64,000 nucleotides of DNA from Moraxella caviae (GCF_002014985.1 NZ_MUXU01000035.1:1-64000), one strand, 5' to 3'; shown: positions 1 to 10,519, counted from the first letter of the stretch. Notes: a model not told the origin generated them from the sequence alone. Numbers and translations are program-made.

Positions 1-206
1 CAAAAGAATTTGTTCACAAAAATGATGTTAAAAACCACATCAACGGTATTGAAAACTTCTGGAACCAATCTAAACGCATTCTTAGAAAATATAATGGCAT
101 TGACAAGAAAAACTTCCATCTTTTTATCAAAGAATGCGAATTTAGATTTAATTACGGCACACCATCACAAAAGCTAAAAACTTTAAGAAAATGGTGTGAA
201 ATTTAG
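1..206 (+). CDS. IS1595/IS1016-like transposase, C-terminal fragment (cut by window edge)
   Basis: An open frame runs in from the left edge (first full codon at 3) to a TAG at 204-206. The readable residues include HINGIENFWNQSKR and the closing pattern ECEFRFNYG. These match what I know of the C-terminal DDE-type (ISXO2-like) catalytic domain of IS1595-family transposases, where the HxxxExFW segment carries a conserved glutamate-side motif. The protein would cut and join the ends of its own insertion sequence. The 5' part lies outside the window, so intactness cannot be judged. The stop codon is followed at once by a probable terminal inverted repeat, as expected at the right end of such an element. 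Family assignment is by recall of motifs. Confidence 0.8.
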   Translation, partial: KEFVHKNDVKNHINGIENFWNQSKRILRKYNGIDKKNFHLFIKECEFRFNYGTPSQKLKTLRKWCEI

Positions 207-226
207 GGCTAATCTAGTACAGCCCC
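207..226. repeat. Probable right terminal inverted repeat of the IS element
   Basis: The 20 bases after the transposase stop end in GTACAGCCCC. Read on the other strand they start GGGGCTGTACTAGATTAGC, which resembles the IS1016-type end as I remember it. The matching left end is outside the window, so this is a partial identification. Confidence 0.55.
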
Positions 227-266
227 TTTATTTTTCAACCTTAATTCATACCAAAAGTGGTGCGTT

Positions 267-1124
267 ATGCTAGATAAATCAGAACTGCTGAATATGTATC
301 CTGTCATCATGACTCCCAGTCATGATGGTAAATATTTTTATAATTACACCTTATCTTTATTGAACCTTGTGCATAAAGCGACCTCCATGGGCATGAATAT
401 ACAAGTGGCACTACAGCGTGGTGAGAGTCTCATCACCCGTGCGCGCAATAACTGCGTGGCGGAATTTATGGCAAATCCTGAGTGGACGCATTTGTGTTTT
501 ATTGATTCAGATATCGGTTTTTCGCACGATGCGTTTTTCCGCTTATTGCTTGCCGACCGTGATGTGGCGGCAGGCGTGTATCCGCTAAAAAAGGAAGACT
601 GGCCAAAAGATGGCTTGCCAAAAGGCATGACCCAAGAGCAATTTAACACGCAGTACGCACATTACACGGTCAATTATGACCGCCCTGATCCTGAAATTCA
701 CATCAATGTGGATAAAGATGGGTTCTTATCCATTGACCAAGCGCCGACTGGTTTTATGGTGATTAAGCGTGCGGTGTTTGAAAAGATGATGAAGGCTTAT
801 CCTGAGCTGGCGTATCGTCCTGATGATGATTACAGTAAAGACCAAGGCTTTCATTACCGCTTTTTTGACTGCATGGTACACCCAGAAAGTAAGCGCTATT
901 TGTCAGAAGATTATCATTTTTGCTATCTGTGGCAGCAGCTGGGCGGTGAGATTGCGCTGGACGTATGCTCAAATCTTACCCATCAAGGCGCAAAAGTATA
1001 CACAGGCTCGTTTGCCAACAGTTTGGTGGAAAATTTAGCGCGTGCCATCACCAGTCCAAAAGGCATAAAAATGCACTTAAATTTAGAAGCGCCGCTCACC
1101 CCAAATGAGCGTATTGGCGGATAA
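267..1124 (+). CDS. GT-A fold glycosyltransferase-like protein
   Basis: This 285-aa protein has no signal peptide or membrane segment and appears cytoplasmic. Near residues 50-62 it has GESLITRARNN, and at 78-83 the FIDSDIG segment, in which Asp80-Ser81-Asp82 looks like the metal- and nucleotide-sugar-binding DxD motif of GT-A glycosyltransferases. A later aromatic and acidic block (YLSEDYHFCYLW, around 210-225) and SNLTHQG fit the acceptor side of such enzymes. A role in surface glycan or LPS assembly is plausible but not shown by the neighbours: an IS element lies upstream, and a 2H phosphoesterase and cobU lie downstream. The start has only a weak ribosome site. Close contact with the IS end means its promoter may have been altered by the insertion. 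Confidence 0.6.
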   Translation: MLDKSELLNMYPVIMTPSHDGKYFYNYTLSLLNLVHKATSMGMNIQVALQRGESLITRARNNCVAEFMANPEWTHLCFIDSDIGFSHDAFFRLLLADRDVAAGVYPLKKEDWPKDGLPKGMTQEQFNTQYAHYTVNYDRPDPEIHINVDKDGFLSIDQAPTGFMVIKRAVFEKMMKAYPELAYRPDDDYSKDQGFHYRFFDCMVHPESKRYLSEDYHFCYLWQQLGGEIALDVCSNLTHQGAKVYTGSFANSLVENLARAITSPKGIKMHLNLEAPLTPNERIGG

Positions 1125-1188
1125 TGGTTTGATTTGCCAATGCTTTAGTTAGTCTTGCCATCAAATCGTAAAAATTCACCCAAGCACC

Positions 1189-1833
1189 ATGCCAAATTCC
1201 AAGCAAGATTTTAGCTTAAAAGATGCACGTCTGACGGCAAGCGCAGCGGATTTTAAGCCTGATGATTTTACCGCTTGGCATAAATCACGCACACGCTTTG
1301 GGGTGTGGTATGCACTCATCGATGACGCAGGCGTGCAGCATTGTCAAAAAATGCAGGCGCAGTTTGATAAATGGTTGCACCACGATTACCGTCGCCAATT
1401 TCACATCACGCTGTTTGTTAATGGTTTTTATGTGCCAAATGCGCAGAGTTTTGATGAAGTGGATGATACGCTCATCACACGGCAGCTTGCTGCATTACAC
1501 GCGCAAAATTTAGCGTCTTTTGATGTGCCAAGCGTGGGCGTGGGTGCTTTTATGAACAGCCTGCATTTGCGCTTGAGTTATCATCATAGCTTTGATGTCA
1601 TTCGCCGCACACTTGCTGCCACGCACGCAGAAATCTCGCCCAGTGAGTATGTACCGCACATCACGCTGGGGCTGTATCGTGGGCGGTTTTTGCTTGATGA
1701 TGTGCTAAGCGACATTTGCCGTACGCTCACACCGCAGGCGACTTTTAGCGTGCGTGCGCTGATTTTTGGCAGCTATGATCCGTGTGATTTACAAGGCGTA
1801 CTCACCCCGCATTTTACGCTGGAGCTTTCATGA
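1189..1833 (+). CDS. 2H phosphoesterase (2'-5' RNA ligase / LigT-like) family protein
   Basis: The 214-aa product carries two HxT signatures, His72-Ile-Thr74 (FHITLFVNG) and His157-Ile-Thr159 (PHITLGLYRG), about 85 residues apart. That is the defining arrangement of the 2H phosphoesterase superfamily, whose two histidines act on 2',3'-cyclic or 2'-5' phosphodiester bonds in RNA or nucleotides. The substrate cannot be told from sequence. The gene is translationally coupled to cobU, because its TGA overlaps the cobU ATG in an ATGA. No obvious functional link to cobalamin is known to me, so the pairing may only be a shared transcript. The first 30 residues are not conserved-looking, and a later start cannot be excluded. 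Confidence 0.75.
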   Translation: MPNSKQDFSLKDARLTASAADFKPDDFTAWHKSRTRFGVWYALIDDAGVQHCQKMQAQFDKWLHHDYRRQFHITLFVNGFYVPNAQSFDEVDDTLITRQLAALHAQNLASFDVPSVGVGAFMNSLHLRLSYHHSFDVIRRTLAATHAEISPSEYVPHITLGLYRGRFLLDDVLSDICRTLTPQATFSVRALIFGSYDPCDLQGVLTPHFTLELS

Positions 1834-2345
1834 TACATCTGATTTTGGGCGGCGCACGCTCTGGCAAATCACGCCACGCCGAAACCTTGGCAAAAGCCAG
1901 TAACAAAAAAGTCATCTATATCGCCACCGCTCAAGCCTTTGACGATGAAATGCACGTACGCATTAGCCATCATCAAAATAGCCGCCCAAAGCACTGGCAA
2001 ACGCTAGAAACGCCCATCAAACTTGCCGAAACGCTGACAAAGTGGGGCGATGACGACTCGGTACTGCTGGTGGATTGCTTGACTTTATGGCTGTCAAATC
2101 TGCTTTTGGCAGGCGATGATGTGTTTGAAAGTGAAAGCCAAGCCTTTTTGGACGTGCTGGCAACCTACCAAGGCGAGCTGATTTTGGTGAGTAATGAGAC
2201 TGGGCTTGGCGTGGTGCCGATGGGCGAGCTGAGTCGCAGGTTTGTTGATGAAAGTGGGTTTTTGCACCAAAAACTTGCGCAAATCGCCGATGAAGTCGTC
2301 TTTTGTGTGGCGGGCTTACCCATGATGCTAAAATCCGCAAAATAA
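1830..2345 (+). CDS. cobU: Adenosylcobinamide kinase / adenosylcobinamide-phosphate guanylyltransferase
   Basis: CobU phosphorylates adenosylcobinamide and then adds GMP to give adenosyl-GDP-cobinamide, a late step in assembling or salvaging coenzyme B12. The 171-aa length is close to the usual 175-185. The start MIHLILGGARSGKS holds the P-loop (GGARSGKS, residues 7-14), and VDCLTLWLSNLL and the VSNETGLGVVP stretch are typical of the family. The ATG overlaps the preceding stop. It is the only cobalamin gene in the window, about 1.6 kb from the B12-dependent metH, so a salvage role that feeds MetH is a reasonable inference. I found no convincing cobalamin riboswitch upstream of either gene. 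Confidence 0.9.
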   Translation: MIHLILGGARSGKSRHAETLAKASNKKVIYIATAQAFDDEMHVRISHHQNSRPKHWQTLETPIKLAETLTKWGDDDSVLLVDCLTLWLSNLLLAGDDVFESESQAFLDVLATYQGELILVSNETGLGVVPMGELSRRFVDESGFLHQKLAQIADEVVFCVAGLPMMLKSAK

Positions 2346-2474
2346 GTGTGTCTTTGCGCCAGCTATTTTGACTTTGATGATGTAATAACTATAATTTTAA
2401 AAAACAATTCGTCTGGTCGGTTTGTTTAAAATACTTGCAATAATTCCTTGTTTTTATTAAGGTAATCTTAATAA

Positions 2475-3629
2475 TTATCCATCATTTCCCACCGCTGCAT
2501 TTTCACAAATCGCATCTATCACCACAGTCGCAAAGCTGCCCTTTGGTAGGGTAAATTCCATAAATAGCGTGCTGTCGTCTTGCCATTGCCACGTCAAATC
2601 TTGCAATAAAAGCCGTGTGGGGCGACGTGCGCTTTTCACACCAACTTTTAGCAATCCTTTGGTGAGTGTGGCGAAGCATTCTTGGCTGATGATGCTATTT
2701 TCAAGCTGGGCGCAGTCTTGGCTGGCAAGGCTTTCACCTGTGCCAAAAAGGACAGCAGTAGGGTGAATGTCGTTACTTTCTATGCGTGCGTTTAGTTCGG
2801 CAAGGTCTGCGCTCGGGTCGGTGAACAGTGAGCCTGTACCGTTTAGATTGAATACATCGCCAGCCATGGCTTTATCCCACACACCAAGGCGTACACGCTC
2901 ACCAAGCATGGCGTTAAATAGTGCACTTCTTGCTGCAGAAATGTACAGCGCATGGCGTTCACGGTCTTTTTTGTGCGGTTTGTAAGGCTTGTCTATGGCG
3001 ATGAGTTTGGCGAAAAATTGCTCGGCTTTGGCGATGTTTGCGCCATCATTGCCAAAGCGCTGCTCGCCAAAATAATTCGGTACGCCTGTGTTTTTAAGCC
3101 TGTGCAGTCTGCCATCAATGATAGATTTTGCGCTTGCGTCATTGCTGTAATTGTGCTGAATGCAGCGCAGAGTAATGCCAAAGCGGTTGCTTCTGTGTGA
3201 GCCGCGCCCAAGTTTTTTATTGTGCCAACACTGCCGCAGAACTTGCAGCGATTCACCATCATTTAGGCGATTTGTCGTGCCGCTGTCTGGATTTTCTGAA
3301 TTTTTATTATTTAGAAAATCTACAAAATTACACTCAGGAAGCGCGCCTGTGGGAATGCGCAAGCTGAACCATTGGCGAGTGATGGCGTGGCGGTCTTTTA
3401 AGCCGCTAAATCCCACATCACGAACAGGGATATTCGCCCATGCGGCAAGCAATTTGGCGACGTATTGGGTGTTGAGTCCTGTTTTTTGGACGTAGAGCCA
3501 TAAATGTTCGCCTTGATTGGTGGGCGTGAATTCAAAGTTTTCGGTAACTAAAAAATCCTGCGGCGTGCTTTTTATCACGGCATGGCTGATGACGGCAGGG
3601 GTGGGCTGCGGCTTGGCAAAATGGGTCAT
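2475..3629 (-). CDS. truD: tRNA pseudouridine(13) synthase
   Basis: TruD isomerises uridine 13 of certain tRNAs to pseudouridine. The 384-aa protein shows the N-terminal signature GFSGLKDRHAITRQWFSL, where Asp79 in KDR is the expected catalytic aspartate. It also has NYFGEQRFGNDGANI around the middle, the other conserved block of the family. Length is slightly above that of E. coli TruD (about 349); the surplus lies in loops such as NNKNSENPDSGTTNRLNDGES near residue 115. The gene is convergent with cobU and divergent from metH, and stands alone. The start ATG at 3629 has only a weak upstream ribosome site, but the N-terminal sequence is already conserved-like within 20 residues. Confidence 0.93.
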   Translation of the reverse strand: MTHFAKPQPTPAVISHAVIKSTPQDFLVTENFEFTPTNQGEHLWLYVQKTGLNTQYVAKLLAAWANIPVRDVGFSGLKDRHAITRQWFSLRIPTGALPECNFVDFLNNKNSENPDSGTTNRLNDGESLQVLRQCWHNKKLGRGSHRSNRFGITLRCIQHNYSNDASAKSIIDGRLHRLKNTGVPNYFGEQRFGNDGANIAKAEQFFAKLIAIDKPYKPHKKDRERHALYISAARSALFNAMLGERVRLGVWDKAMAGDVFNLNGTGSLFTDPSADLAELNARIESNDIHPTAVLFGTGESLASQDCAQLENSIISQECFATLTKGLLKVGVKSARRPTRLLLQDLTWQWQDDSTLFMEFTLPKGSFATVVIDAICENAAVGNDG

Positions 3630-3895
3630 AAGACTGGCTTGGTGTAAATTTGAGTATTTTTGAGTATTGTAGCACGGATTAAAGTTTTGTGATAATCAGG
3701 GCTTTGTGATAGATAATTATGGCTGTGATAATTGCGGTGTTGTGATGAGTGTGTTCTGCGATTGTGCTGATTATTGGTTGTGCTTTGTCAAATTTACAGA
3801 TTTAGCGCCTTGAAAATTGAATTGACGGCAATTTCAATTTAAAGCCATGCCAATTTAAGACAATCCGAATTTAGAACAAAAATTTAGCCCAAATC

Positions 3896-3906
3896 TGTGC
3901 TAAAAT
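3896..3906 (+). promoter_or_regulatory. Extended -10 promoter element for metH
   Basis: TGTGCTAAAAT is an extended -10 (TGn plus TAAAAT) 38 nt before the metH ATG. No good -35 is visible 17 nt upstream. The same 11-mer occurs before three other genes in the window. The remaining spacer from 3630 is AT-rich, with loosely repeated CAATTTAA-like words and no riboswitch that I can recognise. Confidence 0.5.
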
Positions 3907-3943
3907 AAGGGCATTTATTTCTATCTTAATTAAAAAGCACGCT

Positions 3944-6900
3944 ATGAAACTGGACAACACCCAAACCACCCACGCACCGCACGACCCTGCCAATTTTGCA
4001 CTCACTGCACCAAGCGTTTTGCCATTTGCTGAAGCGCAAAAAACCGCCAAAGCAAGAATCACTGCCGAACTTGATAAGCGCATTTTGATTCTTGATGGGG
4101 CGATGGGGACAGAAATTCAAAATTATAAACTTGCCGAAGCGGATTATCGCGGTGAGCGTTTTGCCGATTTTCATCGTGAAATTAAGGGCAATAACGACCT
4201 ACTAGTGCTGACCCAGCCTGACATCATCACCGACATTCACCGCTCGTACTTAGAAGCTGGTGCGGACATCATTGAGACCAACAGCTTTAACGGCACGCAG
4301 ATTTCCCAAGCTGACTACGCCATGCAGTCTTTGGTGGTGGAGATTAACCGTGAAGCGGCGCGCCTTGCTCGCATTGCGTGTGATGAGTATAACGCCAAAA
4401 CGCCAGACAAGCCTCGTTTTGTGGCAGGGGTGCTGGGCCCAACGTCTCGCACTTGCTCCATTTCGCCTGATGTCAATGACCCAGCGTATCGCAACGTTAC
4501 CTTTGATGAGCTTGCCGATAATTACCGTGAAGCGACTTTTGCGCTCATTGAAGGCGGTGCGGATATTATTCTGATTGAGACGATTTTTGACACGCTCAAC
4601 GCCAAAGCGGCGATTTTTGCGGTGCTTGGGGTGTTTGCCGACATCGGTTTTGAGTTGCCGATTATGATTAGTGGTACGATTACTGACGCATCAGGACGCA
4701 CGCTGTCAGGGCAAACTGCCGAAGCCTTTTATAATTCAGTGCGCCACGCCAAGCCAATTTCCATCGGTCTAAACTGCGCTTTGGGTGCGGACGCCCTAAA
4801 ACCGCACATCAAAACTTTGTCAGACGTGGCAAGTATGTATGTGTCTGCGCACCCCAATGCCGGCTTGCCCAACGAATTTGGCGAATATGATGAAACCGCC
4901 GATGAAACCGCTGGTATGCTGGACGGCTTTGCCAAAGATGGGCTGCTTAACATCGTGGGCGGCTGCTGTGGTACAACGCCTGCGCACATCAAGGCGATTG
5001 CCAATGTGGTGGCAAAATATCCGCCACGCAAGCTGCCTACCATTGCGCCTGCTTGCCGTTTGTCTGGGCTTGAAGCCTTTAACATCACGCGTGATAGCTT
5101 GTTCGTCAATGTGGGCGAGCGCACCAACGTTACAGGTTCTCGCAAGTTTTTACGTCTGATTAAAGAAGAAAAATACGCAGAAGCCCTAGATGTGGCGCGC
5201 GACCAAGTGGAAGGCGGTGCGCAGATTGTCGATATTAACATGGACGAAGGCATGCTTGATTCTAAGCAGGCGATGATTCATTTTATGAATTTGGTGGCGT
5301 CCGAGCCTGACATCAGCCGTGTGCCTATTATGATTGACTCGTCCAAATGGGACATCTTAGAAGAAGGTCTAAAACGCACGCAGGGCAAGCCTGTTGTCAA
5401 TTCGATTTCTTTAAAAGAAGGCTATGATGAATTTGTAGAAAAAGCACGACTGTGCCAGCGTTATGGTGCGGCAATTATCGTCATGGCGTTTGATGAAGTG
5501 GGGCAGGCGGACACCGAAGCACGCAAGATTGAGATTTGTAAGCGTTCTTATGACGTGCTGGTCAATGACGTGGGTTTTCCGTCTGAAGACATCATTTTTG
5601 ACCCAAATATTTTTGCCGTTGCCACAGGCATTGAAGAGCATAATAACTACGGCGTGGATTTTATCAACGCAACCAAATGGATTACGGATAACCTACCAAA
5701 CGCCATGGTGTCAGGCGGTGTGTCAAACGTGTCGTTTTCTTTCCGTGGCAATCCGATTCGTGAAGCGATTCATGCGGTGTTTTTGTATCACGCCATCAAA
5801 AACGGCATGACGATGGGTATCGTCAATCCTGCCATGCTTGAGCTGTATGACGACATTGAAATCAACGCCAGAAATGCCATTAAAGATGTGATTTTAAACC
5901 GTAATCAAGGCGAAAGCGGCAATGACGCCACCGAGCATTTGATGGAAGTGGCGCAAAATTATCAGCAAGGCGCCAAAGCCAAAGACGATAAGGCGGATTT
6001 GGCGTGGCGAGAAGAGTCGGTTGAAAAACGTATTGAATACGCACTGGTCAAGGGCATCACCACTTTTATTGATGAAGACACCGAAGAAGCACGCCAAAAA
6101 TACCCACGCCCGCTTGATGTGATTGAAGGGCCTTTGATGGACGGCATGAACGTGGTGGGCGATTTGTTTGGCGATGGCAAGATGTTTTTGCCGCAGGTGG
6201 TAAAATCTGCCCGTGTGATGAAGCAGGCGGTGGCGTGGCTTAATCCGTACATTGAAGCCGAGAAAGTCGCTGGCGAGTCTAAGGGTAAAGTGCTGATGGC
6301 AACGGTCAAAGGCGATGTGCATGACATTGGCAAAAACATCGTGGGCGTGGTGCTTGGCTGTAATGGCTATGAAGTGATTGACCTTGGGGTGATGGTGCCG
6401 TGCGAGAAGATTTTACAAGTTGCCAAAGATGAAAACGTGGATGTGATTGGCTTGTCAGGGCTGATTACGCCAAGCCTTGATGAGATGGTGTACGTTGCCA
6501 AGCAAATGCAAGAGCAGGGCTTTAATTTGCCGCTGCTTATCGGCGGTGCGACCACGTCAAAGGCGCACACAGCAGTGAAAATTGAGCCAAATTATCAAAA
6601 TGACATCGTGGTTTATGTGCCTGATGCGTCTCGTGCGGTGGGCGTGGTAACGACTTTATTGTCTCAAGAAAAACGTGGCGAGTACATTGATGAAATTCGT
6701 GCGGAATACAGCCAAGTGCGTGAGCGTTTGGCAAGCCGCAAGCCTAAAGCCGCCAAGCTCAGCTATGCTGAGAGTGTAGAGCTTGGTTTTAAGGCGGATT
6801 GGGAAAATTACACACCGCCTGCGCCAAATACCATGGGGCAAGTGGTGCTGGACGATTATCCACTGGAAAATCTTTTGCCGTACATTGACTGGACGCCGTT

Positions 6901-7711
6901 TTTTATTTCGTGGGGCTTGGTGGGTAAATATCCGAAGATTTTTGATGATGAAATTGTGGGCGAAGAAGCCAAAGATTTGTTCGCCAATGCCAACGCCATG
7001 ATTGATAAACTCATCAAAGAAAAGCTGGTAACTGCCAAGGCGGTGATTCGTCTGGAAAAAGCCAAACGCATCGCCCCTGACACGGTGGTGGTGTATGACG
7101 ACAAGGGTGATGTTACGCATCATTTTGAGCATTTACGCCAGCAGTCGGATAAAGCCAGCGGCAAGCCAAATTATTCGTTGGCGGATTTTATTTCGCCAAA
7201 TGGTGATGATTATTTGGGCGGATTTACCGTATCTATTTGGGGTGCAGAAGAGTTGGCGGACGCTTATAAGGCAAAAGGCGATGATTATAACGCCATCATG
7301 GTGCAAGCGGTGTGCGACCGTTTTGCCGAGAGTTTTGCCGAGCATTTGCATGAATTGGTGCGTAAAAACTACTGGGGTTATCAAGCGGACGAAAATCTTA
7401 GCAATGACGAGCTGATTCGTGAAAAATACGTTGGCATTCGTCCTGCGCCCGGCTATCCTGCCTGCCCTGAGCATACCGAAAAAGGCAAGCTCTTTGATTG
7501 GCTGGACACGACAAAGGCCATCGGCACTTATCTGACCGAAAGCTACGCCATGTATCCGCCGTCGTCCGTGTCGGGCTTTTATTATAGCCACCCTGAGAGC
7601 ACCTATTTTAACGTGGGCAAAATCAGCAGCGAGCAAGTGGAAGATTACGCCAAACGTAAAGGCTGGGATTTGGCAACGGCACAAAAGTGGCTGAATCCAA
7701 ACTTGGAGTAA
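3944..7711 (+). CDS. metH: Cobalamin-dependent methionine synthase
   Basis: MetH moves a methyl group from 5-methyltetrahydrofolate to homocysteine through methylcobalamin, in the cytoplasm. The 1255-aa length and domain order are standard. The homocysteine/zinc domain carries the [11 protein letters not shown] motif with Cys341 and Cys342. The folate-binding domain contains [12 protein letters not shown] and IMIDSSKW. The cobalamin cap and binding domain has DVHDIGKNI, where His793 is the expected lower cobalt ligand. The C-terminal reactivation domain has [15 protein letters not shown], which binds AdoMet. All key residues I can check are present. The N-terminus has about 30 extra residues before the domain proper, and a second start is not obvious. 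The gene is monocistronic and driven from an extended -10 at 3896-3906. Confidence 0.97.
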   Translation: MKLDNTQTTHAPHDPANFALTAPSVLPFAEAQKTAKARITAELDKRILILDGAMGTEIQNYKLAEADYRGERFADFHREIKGNNDLLVLTQPDIITDIHRSYLEAGADIIETNSFNGTQISQADYAMQSLVVEINREAARLARIACDEYNAKTPDKPRFVAGVLGPTSRTCSISPDVNDPAYRNVTFDELADNYREATFALIEGGADIILIETIFDTLNAKAAIFAVLGVFADIGFELPIMISGTITDASGRTLSGQTAEAFYNSVRHAKPISIGLNCALGADALKPHIKTLSDVASMYVSAHPNAGLPNEFGEYDETADETAGMLDGFAKDGLLNIVGGCCGTTPAHIKAIANVVAKYPPRKLPTIAPACRLSGLEAFNITRDSLFVNVGERTNVTGSRKFLRLIKEEKYAEALDVARDQVEGGAQIVDINMDEGMLDSKQAMIHFMNLVASEPDISRVPIMIDSSKWDILEEGLKRTQGKPVVNSISLKEGYDEFVEKARLCQRYGAAIIVMAFDEVGQADTEARKIEICKRSYDVLVNDVGFPSEDIIFDPNIFAVATGIEEHNNYGVDFINATKWITDNLPNAMVSGGVSNVSFSFRGNPIREAIHAVFLYHAIKNGMTMGIVNPAMLELYDDIEINARNAIKDVILNRNQGESGNDATEHLMEVAQNYQQGAKAKDDKADLAWREESVEKRIEYALVKGITTFIDEDTEEARQKYPRPLDVIEGPLMDGMNVVGDLFGDGKMFLPQVVKSARVMKQAVAWLNPYIEAEKVAGESKGKVLMATVKGDVHDIGKNIVGVVLGCNGYEVIDLGVMVPCEKILQVAKDENVDVIGLSGLITPSLDEMVYVAKQMQEQGFNLPLLIGGATTSKAHTAVKIEPNYQNDIVVYVPDASRAVGVVTTLLSQEKRGEYIDEIRAEYSQVRERLASRKPKAAKLSYAESVELGFKADWENYTPPAPNTMGQVVLDDYPLENLLPYIDWTPFFISWGLVGKYPKIFDDEIVGEEAKDLFANANAMIDKLIKEKLVTAKAVIRLEKAKRIAPDTVVVYDDKGDVTHHFEHLRQQSDKASGKPNYSLADFISPNGDDYLGGFTVSIWGAEELADAYKAKGDDYNAIMVQAVCDRFAESFAEHLHELVRKNYWGYQADENLSNDELIREKYVGIRPAPGYPACPEHTEKGKLFDWLDTTKAIGTYLTESYAMYPPSSVSGFYYSHPESTYFNVGKISSEQVEDYAKRKGWDLATAQKWLNPNLE

Positions 7712-7824
7712 GGCGTTGTAAAAGGCGTGTTGTATTTATGTAGCTTTCATTGGGCTTTGCTTGCACGCTTGGCGCTTTTATGATGTAATGGCGCAGATTT
7801 TATTGATTTTCATTGGAGAATACA

Positions 7825-8313
7825 ATGTTTAAAAAATTGCTGTGCGCAGCGTGCGTGCTGGCGGTGAGCGCGACTGCGGCGAATGCCACAGCCGAAGTGT
7901 CTGAGCCCGTTCAAACAACTGACCTAACAACCAATGTTGATGTTGCTAATGCCGCAAGTCATGCCCAGTGGATTCAAGTTACTGGAAATGAAGTGGTTAA
8001 TGTGCATATGTCGCCACAATTTATTGCCAAACTTTCAGAAGATCAGCAAGATAAGCGTGTAGAAGCATTGAGCGTCATTGAATACACAAAGAATATAGAA
8101 ACGATGTCGGCAGGCGATTCGGCAAGTCTGACTTATGTCTACGATTGCGATGCACGAACAGCTGGCGTTAAACACTTTATTGAGTTGTCCAATTCAGGTG
8201 TGGTAAGAAATATTGTCAATGTGGCAGATCATGAAATCAAAATGCAAAACGTTGTGCCGCGCTCTTTGGACGAAGCACGCCTAAATTACGCTTGCTCGCA
8301 AATGGGCTGGTAA
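7825..8313 (+). CDS. Small exported protein, possibly surface-adhesin E-like
   Basis: The ATG at 7825 follows a good GGAG site, whereas the longer reading frame would need a TTG and no ribosome site. The first 24 residues (MFKKLLCAACVLAVSATAANA) form a Sec signal peptide with an A-x-A cleavage site. The mature part is about 138 residues, opening with an AQWIQVTGN strand. It has cysteines in VYDCDAR and LNYACSQMGW that could form one disulfide. This spacing faintly recalls small periplasmic or surface proteins of the surface-adhesin E type, but the similarity is weak and I do not assign a function. It has its own downstream terminator and stands apart from metH. Confidence 0.7.
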   Translation: MFKKLLCAACVLAVSATAANATAEVSEPVQTTDLTTNVDVANAASHAQWIQVTGNEVVNVHMSPQFIAKLSEDQQDKRVEALSVIEYTKNIETMSAGDSASLTYVYDCDARTAGVKHFIELSNSGVVRNIVNVADHEIKMQNVVPRSLDEARLNYACSQMGW

Positions 8314-8360
8314 ATTTGGCGGTATTTGCAAGAATCATCTGCGCAAAAATTATCCGCATA

Positions 8361-8390
8361 AAAACCATCTGTTTATAACAGGTGGTTTTT
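8361..8390 (+). terminator. Intrinsic terminator after the exported protein
   Basis: AAAACCATCTGTT and AACAGGTGGTTTTT pair around a TAT loop with one wobble, and end in T5, 48 nt after the stop. The following stretch to 8680 (about 290 nt) holds no gene that I can support. Confidence 0.8.
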
Positions 8391-8680
8391 ATGTTTTTGT
8401 GGGGCTAATTAAGTGGTGAGTGTGGCAAATACGCCTGAAAATTTAGAATTTATGCCTTTATGCCAAGCAAAATAAGATTGCAATGCCAAAAAATGACTAT
8501 CCAGTCTGCTGTGCATCTTGCGCCTTGGCAGGCTTTATCTTACATTGGCAAGTATTGATGGGCTTGGTGAGCTGTCTTGAGTTTAGCTGGGATTTGGCTT
8601 GGCTAAACGCTGGATTTATCAATTTGCCTTGACCCATCGGCAGTTCATTTTATTCATCATAGACAGATTAAGGAAAATTT

Positions 8681-10519
8681 ATGCAATATACCGCACCACT
8701 TCGTGATATTCGTTTTGCCATGCATGAGCTTTTGGATTCTAAGGCGCATTATGCACGCCTAAGCGACCATCAAGAGCTGGACACCGACACGATTAACAGC
8801 TATCTTGAAGCGGCGGCGGATTTTGCGCAAAGCGTCATTGCACCGCTAAATCGTACTGGCGACATGGAAGGCTGTCGTTTTGAGAATGGTGAAGTTTATA
8901 CGCCTACAGGTTTTAAGCAGGCGTATGAGCAGTATTGCGAGCTGGGTTTTCCTGCCATTGCTGCTGACCCTGCCTTTGGTGGCATGGGTTTGCCAACGTC
9001 CATCGGTAGTGCGATTAACGAAATCATGGGTACGGCAAACTGGTCGTTTTCTATGTATCCGGGGCTGTCGCACGGGGCGATTGCCACCATCGAGCATCAC
9101 GGCACGGACGAGCAAAAAGCGACTTATCTTGAAAATATGAACACGGGGCGCTGGTCTGGGACGATGTGCCTGACCGAAGCGCACGCAGGTTCGGATTTGG
9201 GATTGATTAAGACACGTGCCGTGCCAAACGCAGACGGCAGCTACGCCATCACAGGGCAAAAAATCTTTATCTCGGCAGGCGAGCACGATTTGACCGAAAA
9301 CATCATTCACATCGTGCTGGCACGCTTGCCAGACGCACCTGCGGGCACGAAAGGCATTTCGCTGTTCATCGTGCCAAAATTTATCGTCAATGCGGACGGT
9401 TCATTGGGCGCAAGAAATGGCGTTACTTGTGGTTCGATTGAGCATAAAATGGGCATCAAGGCATCGGCAACGTGCGTGATGAATTTTGATGGTGCGACAG
9501 GCTATCTGATCGGGCCAAAAAACCGTGGCCTAAATTGTATGTTCACCTTTATGAACGTGGCACGCATTGGCACGGCAATTCAAGGTTTGGCGGCGGCAGA
9601 ATTTGCTTTTCAAGGTTCGCTTACCTATGCCAAAGACCGCACCGCCATGCGTTCGCTGTCTGGTGCAAAAGATGCCGATAAGCCAGCTGACCGCATCATT
9701 CATCACCCAGCCGTGCGCAATATGCTGATGACCCAAAAGGCGTTTAGTGAAGGCGGACGTGCGCTGGTGTGCTATTTGTCGCAATTTGCCGATGTGGTGG
9801 CGCAAGGTGAGAGCGGCGATGTCAGCGCCAAAGACGTCAAATACGCCGATGAAATGCTGTCGCTACTCACCCCAATCGCCAAGGCATTTTTGACTGAAAC
9901 AGGCTATGAAGCGGCAAATCTAGGCGTGCAAGTCTATGGCGGACACGGCTTTATCAGCGAATGGGGTATGGAGCAAAACGTGCGTGATACACGCATTGCT
10001 TGCTTGTACGAAGGCACGACTGAGATTCAGTCGCTGGATTTGCTGGCGCGCAAGGTGCTGGGTTCGCAAGGGCGCTTGCTGGCGAATTTCACCAAAATTA
10101 TCCATAAATTCTGCGTAGAAAATGCCGAAAACGATGACGTGGGGCAAATGATTCGCACGCTTGCTAAGCTAAACAAGCAGTGGGGCGATTTGACCAGTCG
10201 CATTGCGCTGCAAGGCACGCAAAACCCTGAAGCCATCGGTGCGGCAGCGGTGGATTATCTGTACTTTAGCGGTTATGTAACGCTTGGTTATCTGTGGGCG
10301 CGTGCGGCGGTGCTTGCCAAGGCGAAACTTGCCCAGCTGGACGATGATTTGTCAGCGGATACATCGCTGCATTCTGAATACGGCTTTTATGACGCAAAAG
10401 TGAAAACGGCAGAGTTTTATTTTGCTAAGCTCATGCCGCGCACAGCCGTTCATGTGGCGCGCATCAATAGCGGTGAGAGCAGCTTGATGGCGATGGATAT
10501 TGAGCAGTTTGCGTTTTGA
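8681..10519 (+). CDS. Acyl-CoA dehydrogenase (large, about 600-aa class), copy 1
   Basis: This 612-aa flavoprotein should oxidise acyl-CoA thioesters to enoyl-CoA. The central FAD/substrate motif CLTEAHAGSDLG lies near residue 165. The second family signature YGGHGFISEWGMEQNVRD lies near 425, followed by YEGTTEIQ, whose glutamate near residue 444 sits where the catalytic base is found in this family. The long C-terminal extension with four-helix character is that of the class containing FadE-like and DmdC-like (methylthiopropionyl-CoA) enzymes. Chain-length preference cannot be read from sequence. The next gene is a close paralogue on the same strand 165 nt away. Ribosome site AAGGAAAA precedes the ATG. 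Confidence 0.92.
   Translation: MQYTAPLRDIRFAMHELLDSKAHYARLSDHQELDTDTINSYLEAAADFAQSVIAPLNRTGDMEGCRFENGEVYTPTGFKQAYEQYCELGFPAIAADPAFGGMGLPTSIGSAINEIMGTANWSFSMYPGLSHGAIATIEHHGTDEQKATYLENMNTGRWSGTMCLTEAHAGSDLGLIKTRAVPNADGSYAITGQKIFISAGEHDLTENIIHIVLARLPDAPAGTKGISLFIVPKFIVNADGSLGARNGVTCGSIEHKMGIKASATCVMNFDGATGYLIGPKNRGLNCMFTFMNVARIGTAIQGLAAAEFAFQGSLTYAKDRTAMRSLSGAKDADKPADRIIHHPAVRNMLMTQKAFSEGGRALVCYLSQFADVVAQGESGDVSAKDVKYADEMLSLLTPIAKAFLTETGYEAANLGVQVYGGHGFISEWGMEQNVRDTRIACLYEGTTEIQSLDLLARKVLGSQGRLLANFTKIIHKFCVENAENDDVGQMIRTLAKLNKQWGDLTSRIALQGTQNPEAIGAAAVDYLYFSGYVTLGYLWARAAVLAKAKLAQLDDDLSADTSLHSEYGFYDAKVKTAEFYFAKLMPRTAVHVARINSGESSLMAMDIEQFAF

Noticed and set aside
3630..3943. Cobalamin or SAM riboswitch before metH
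   Set aside because: I looked for a B12 box and a SAM core; neither is visible in this AT-rich spacer.
5894..6322. Long minus-strand open frames inside metH
   Set aside because: They are antisense shadows of a well-conserved coding region and lack start signals.
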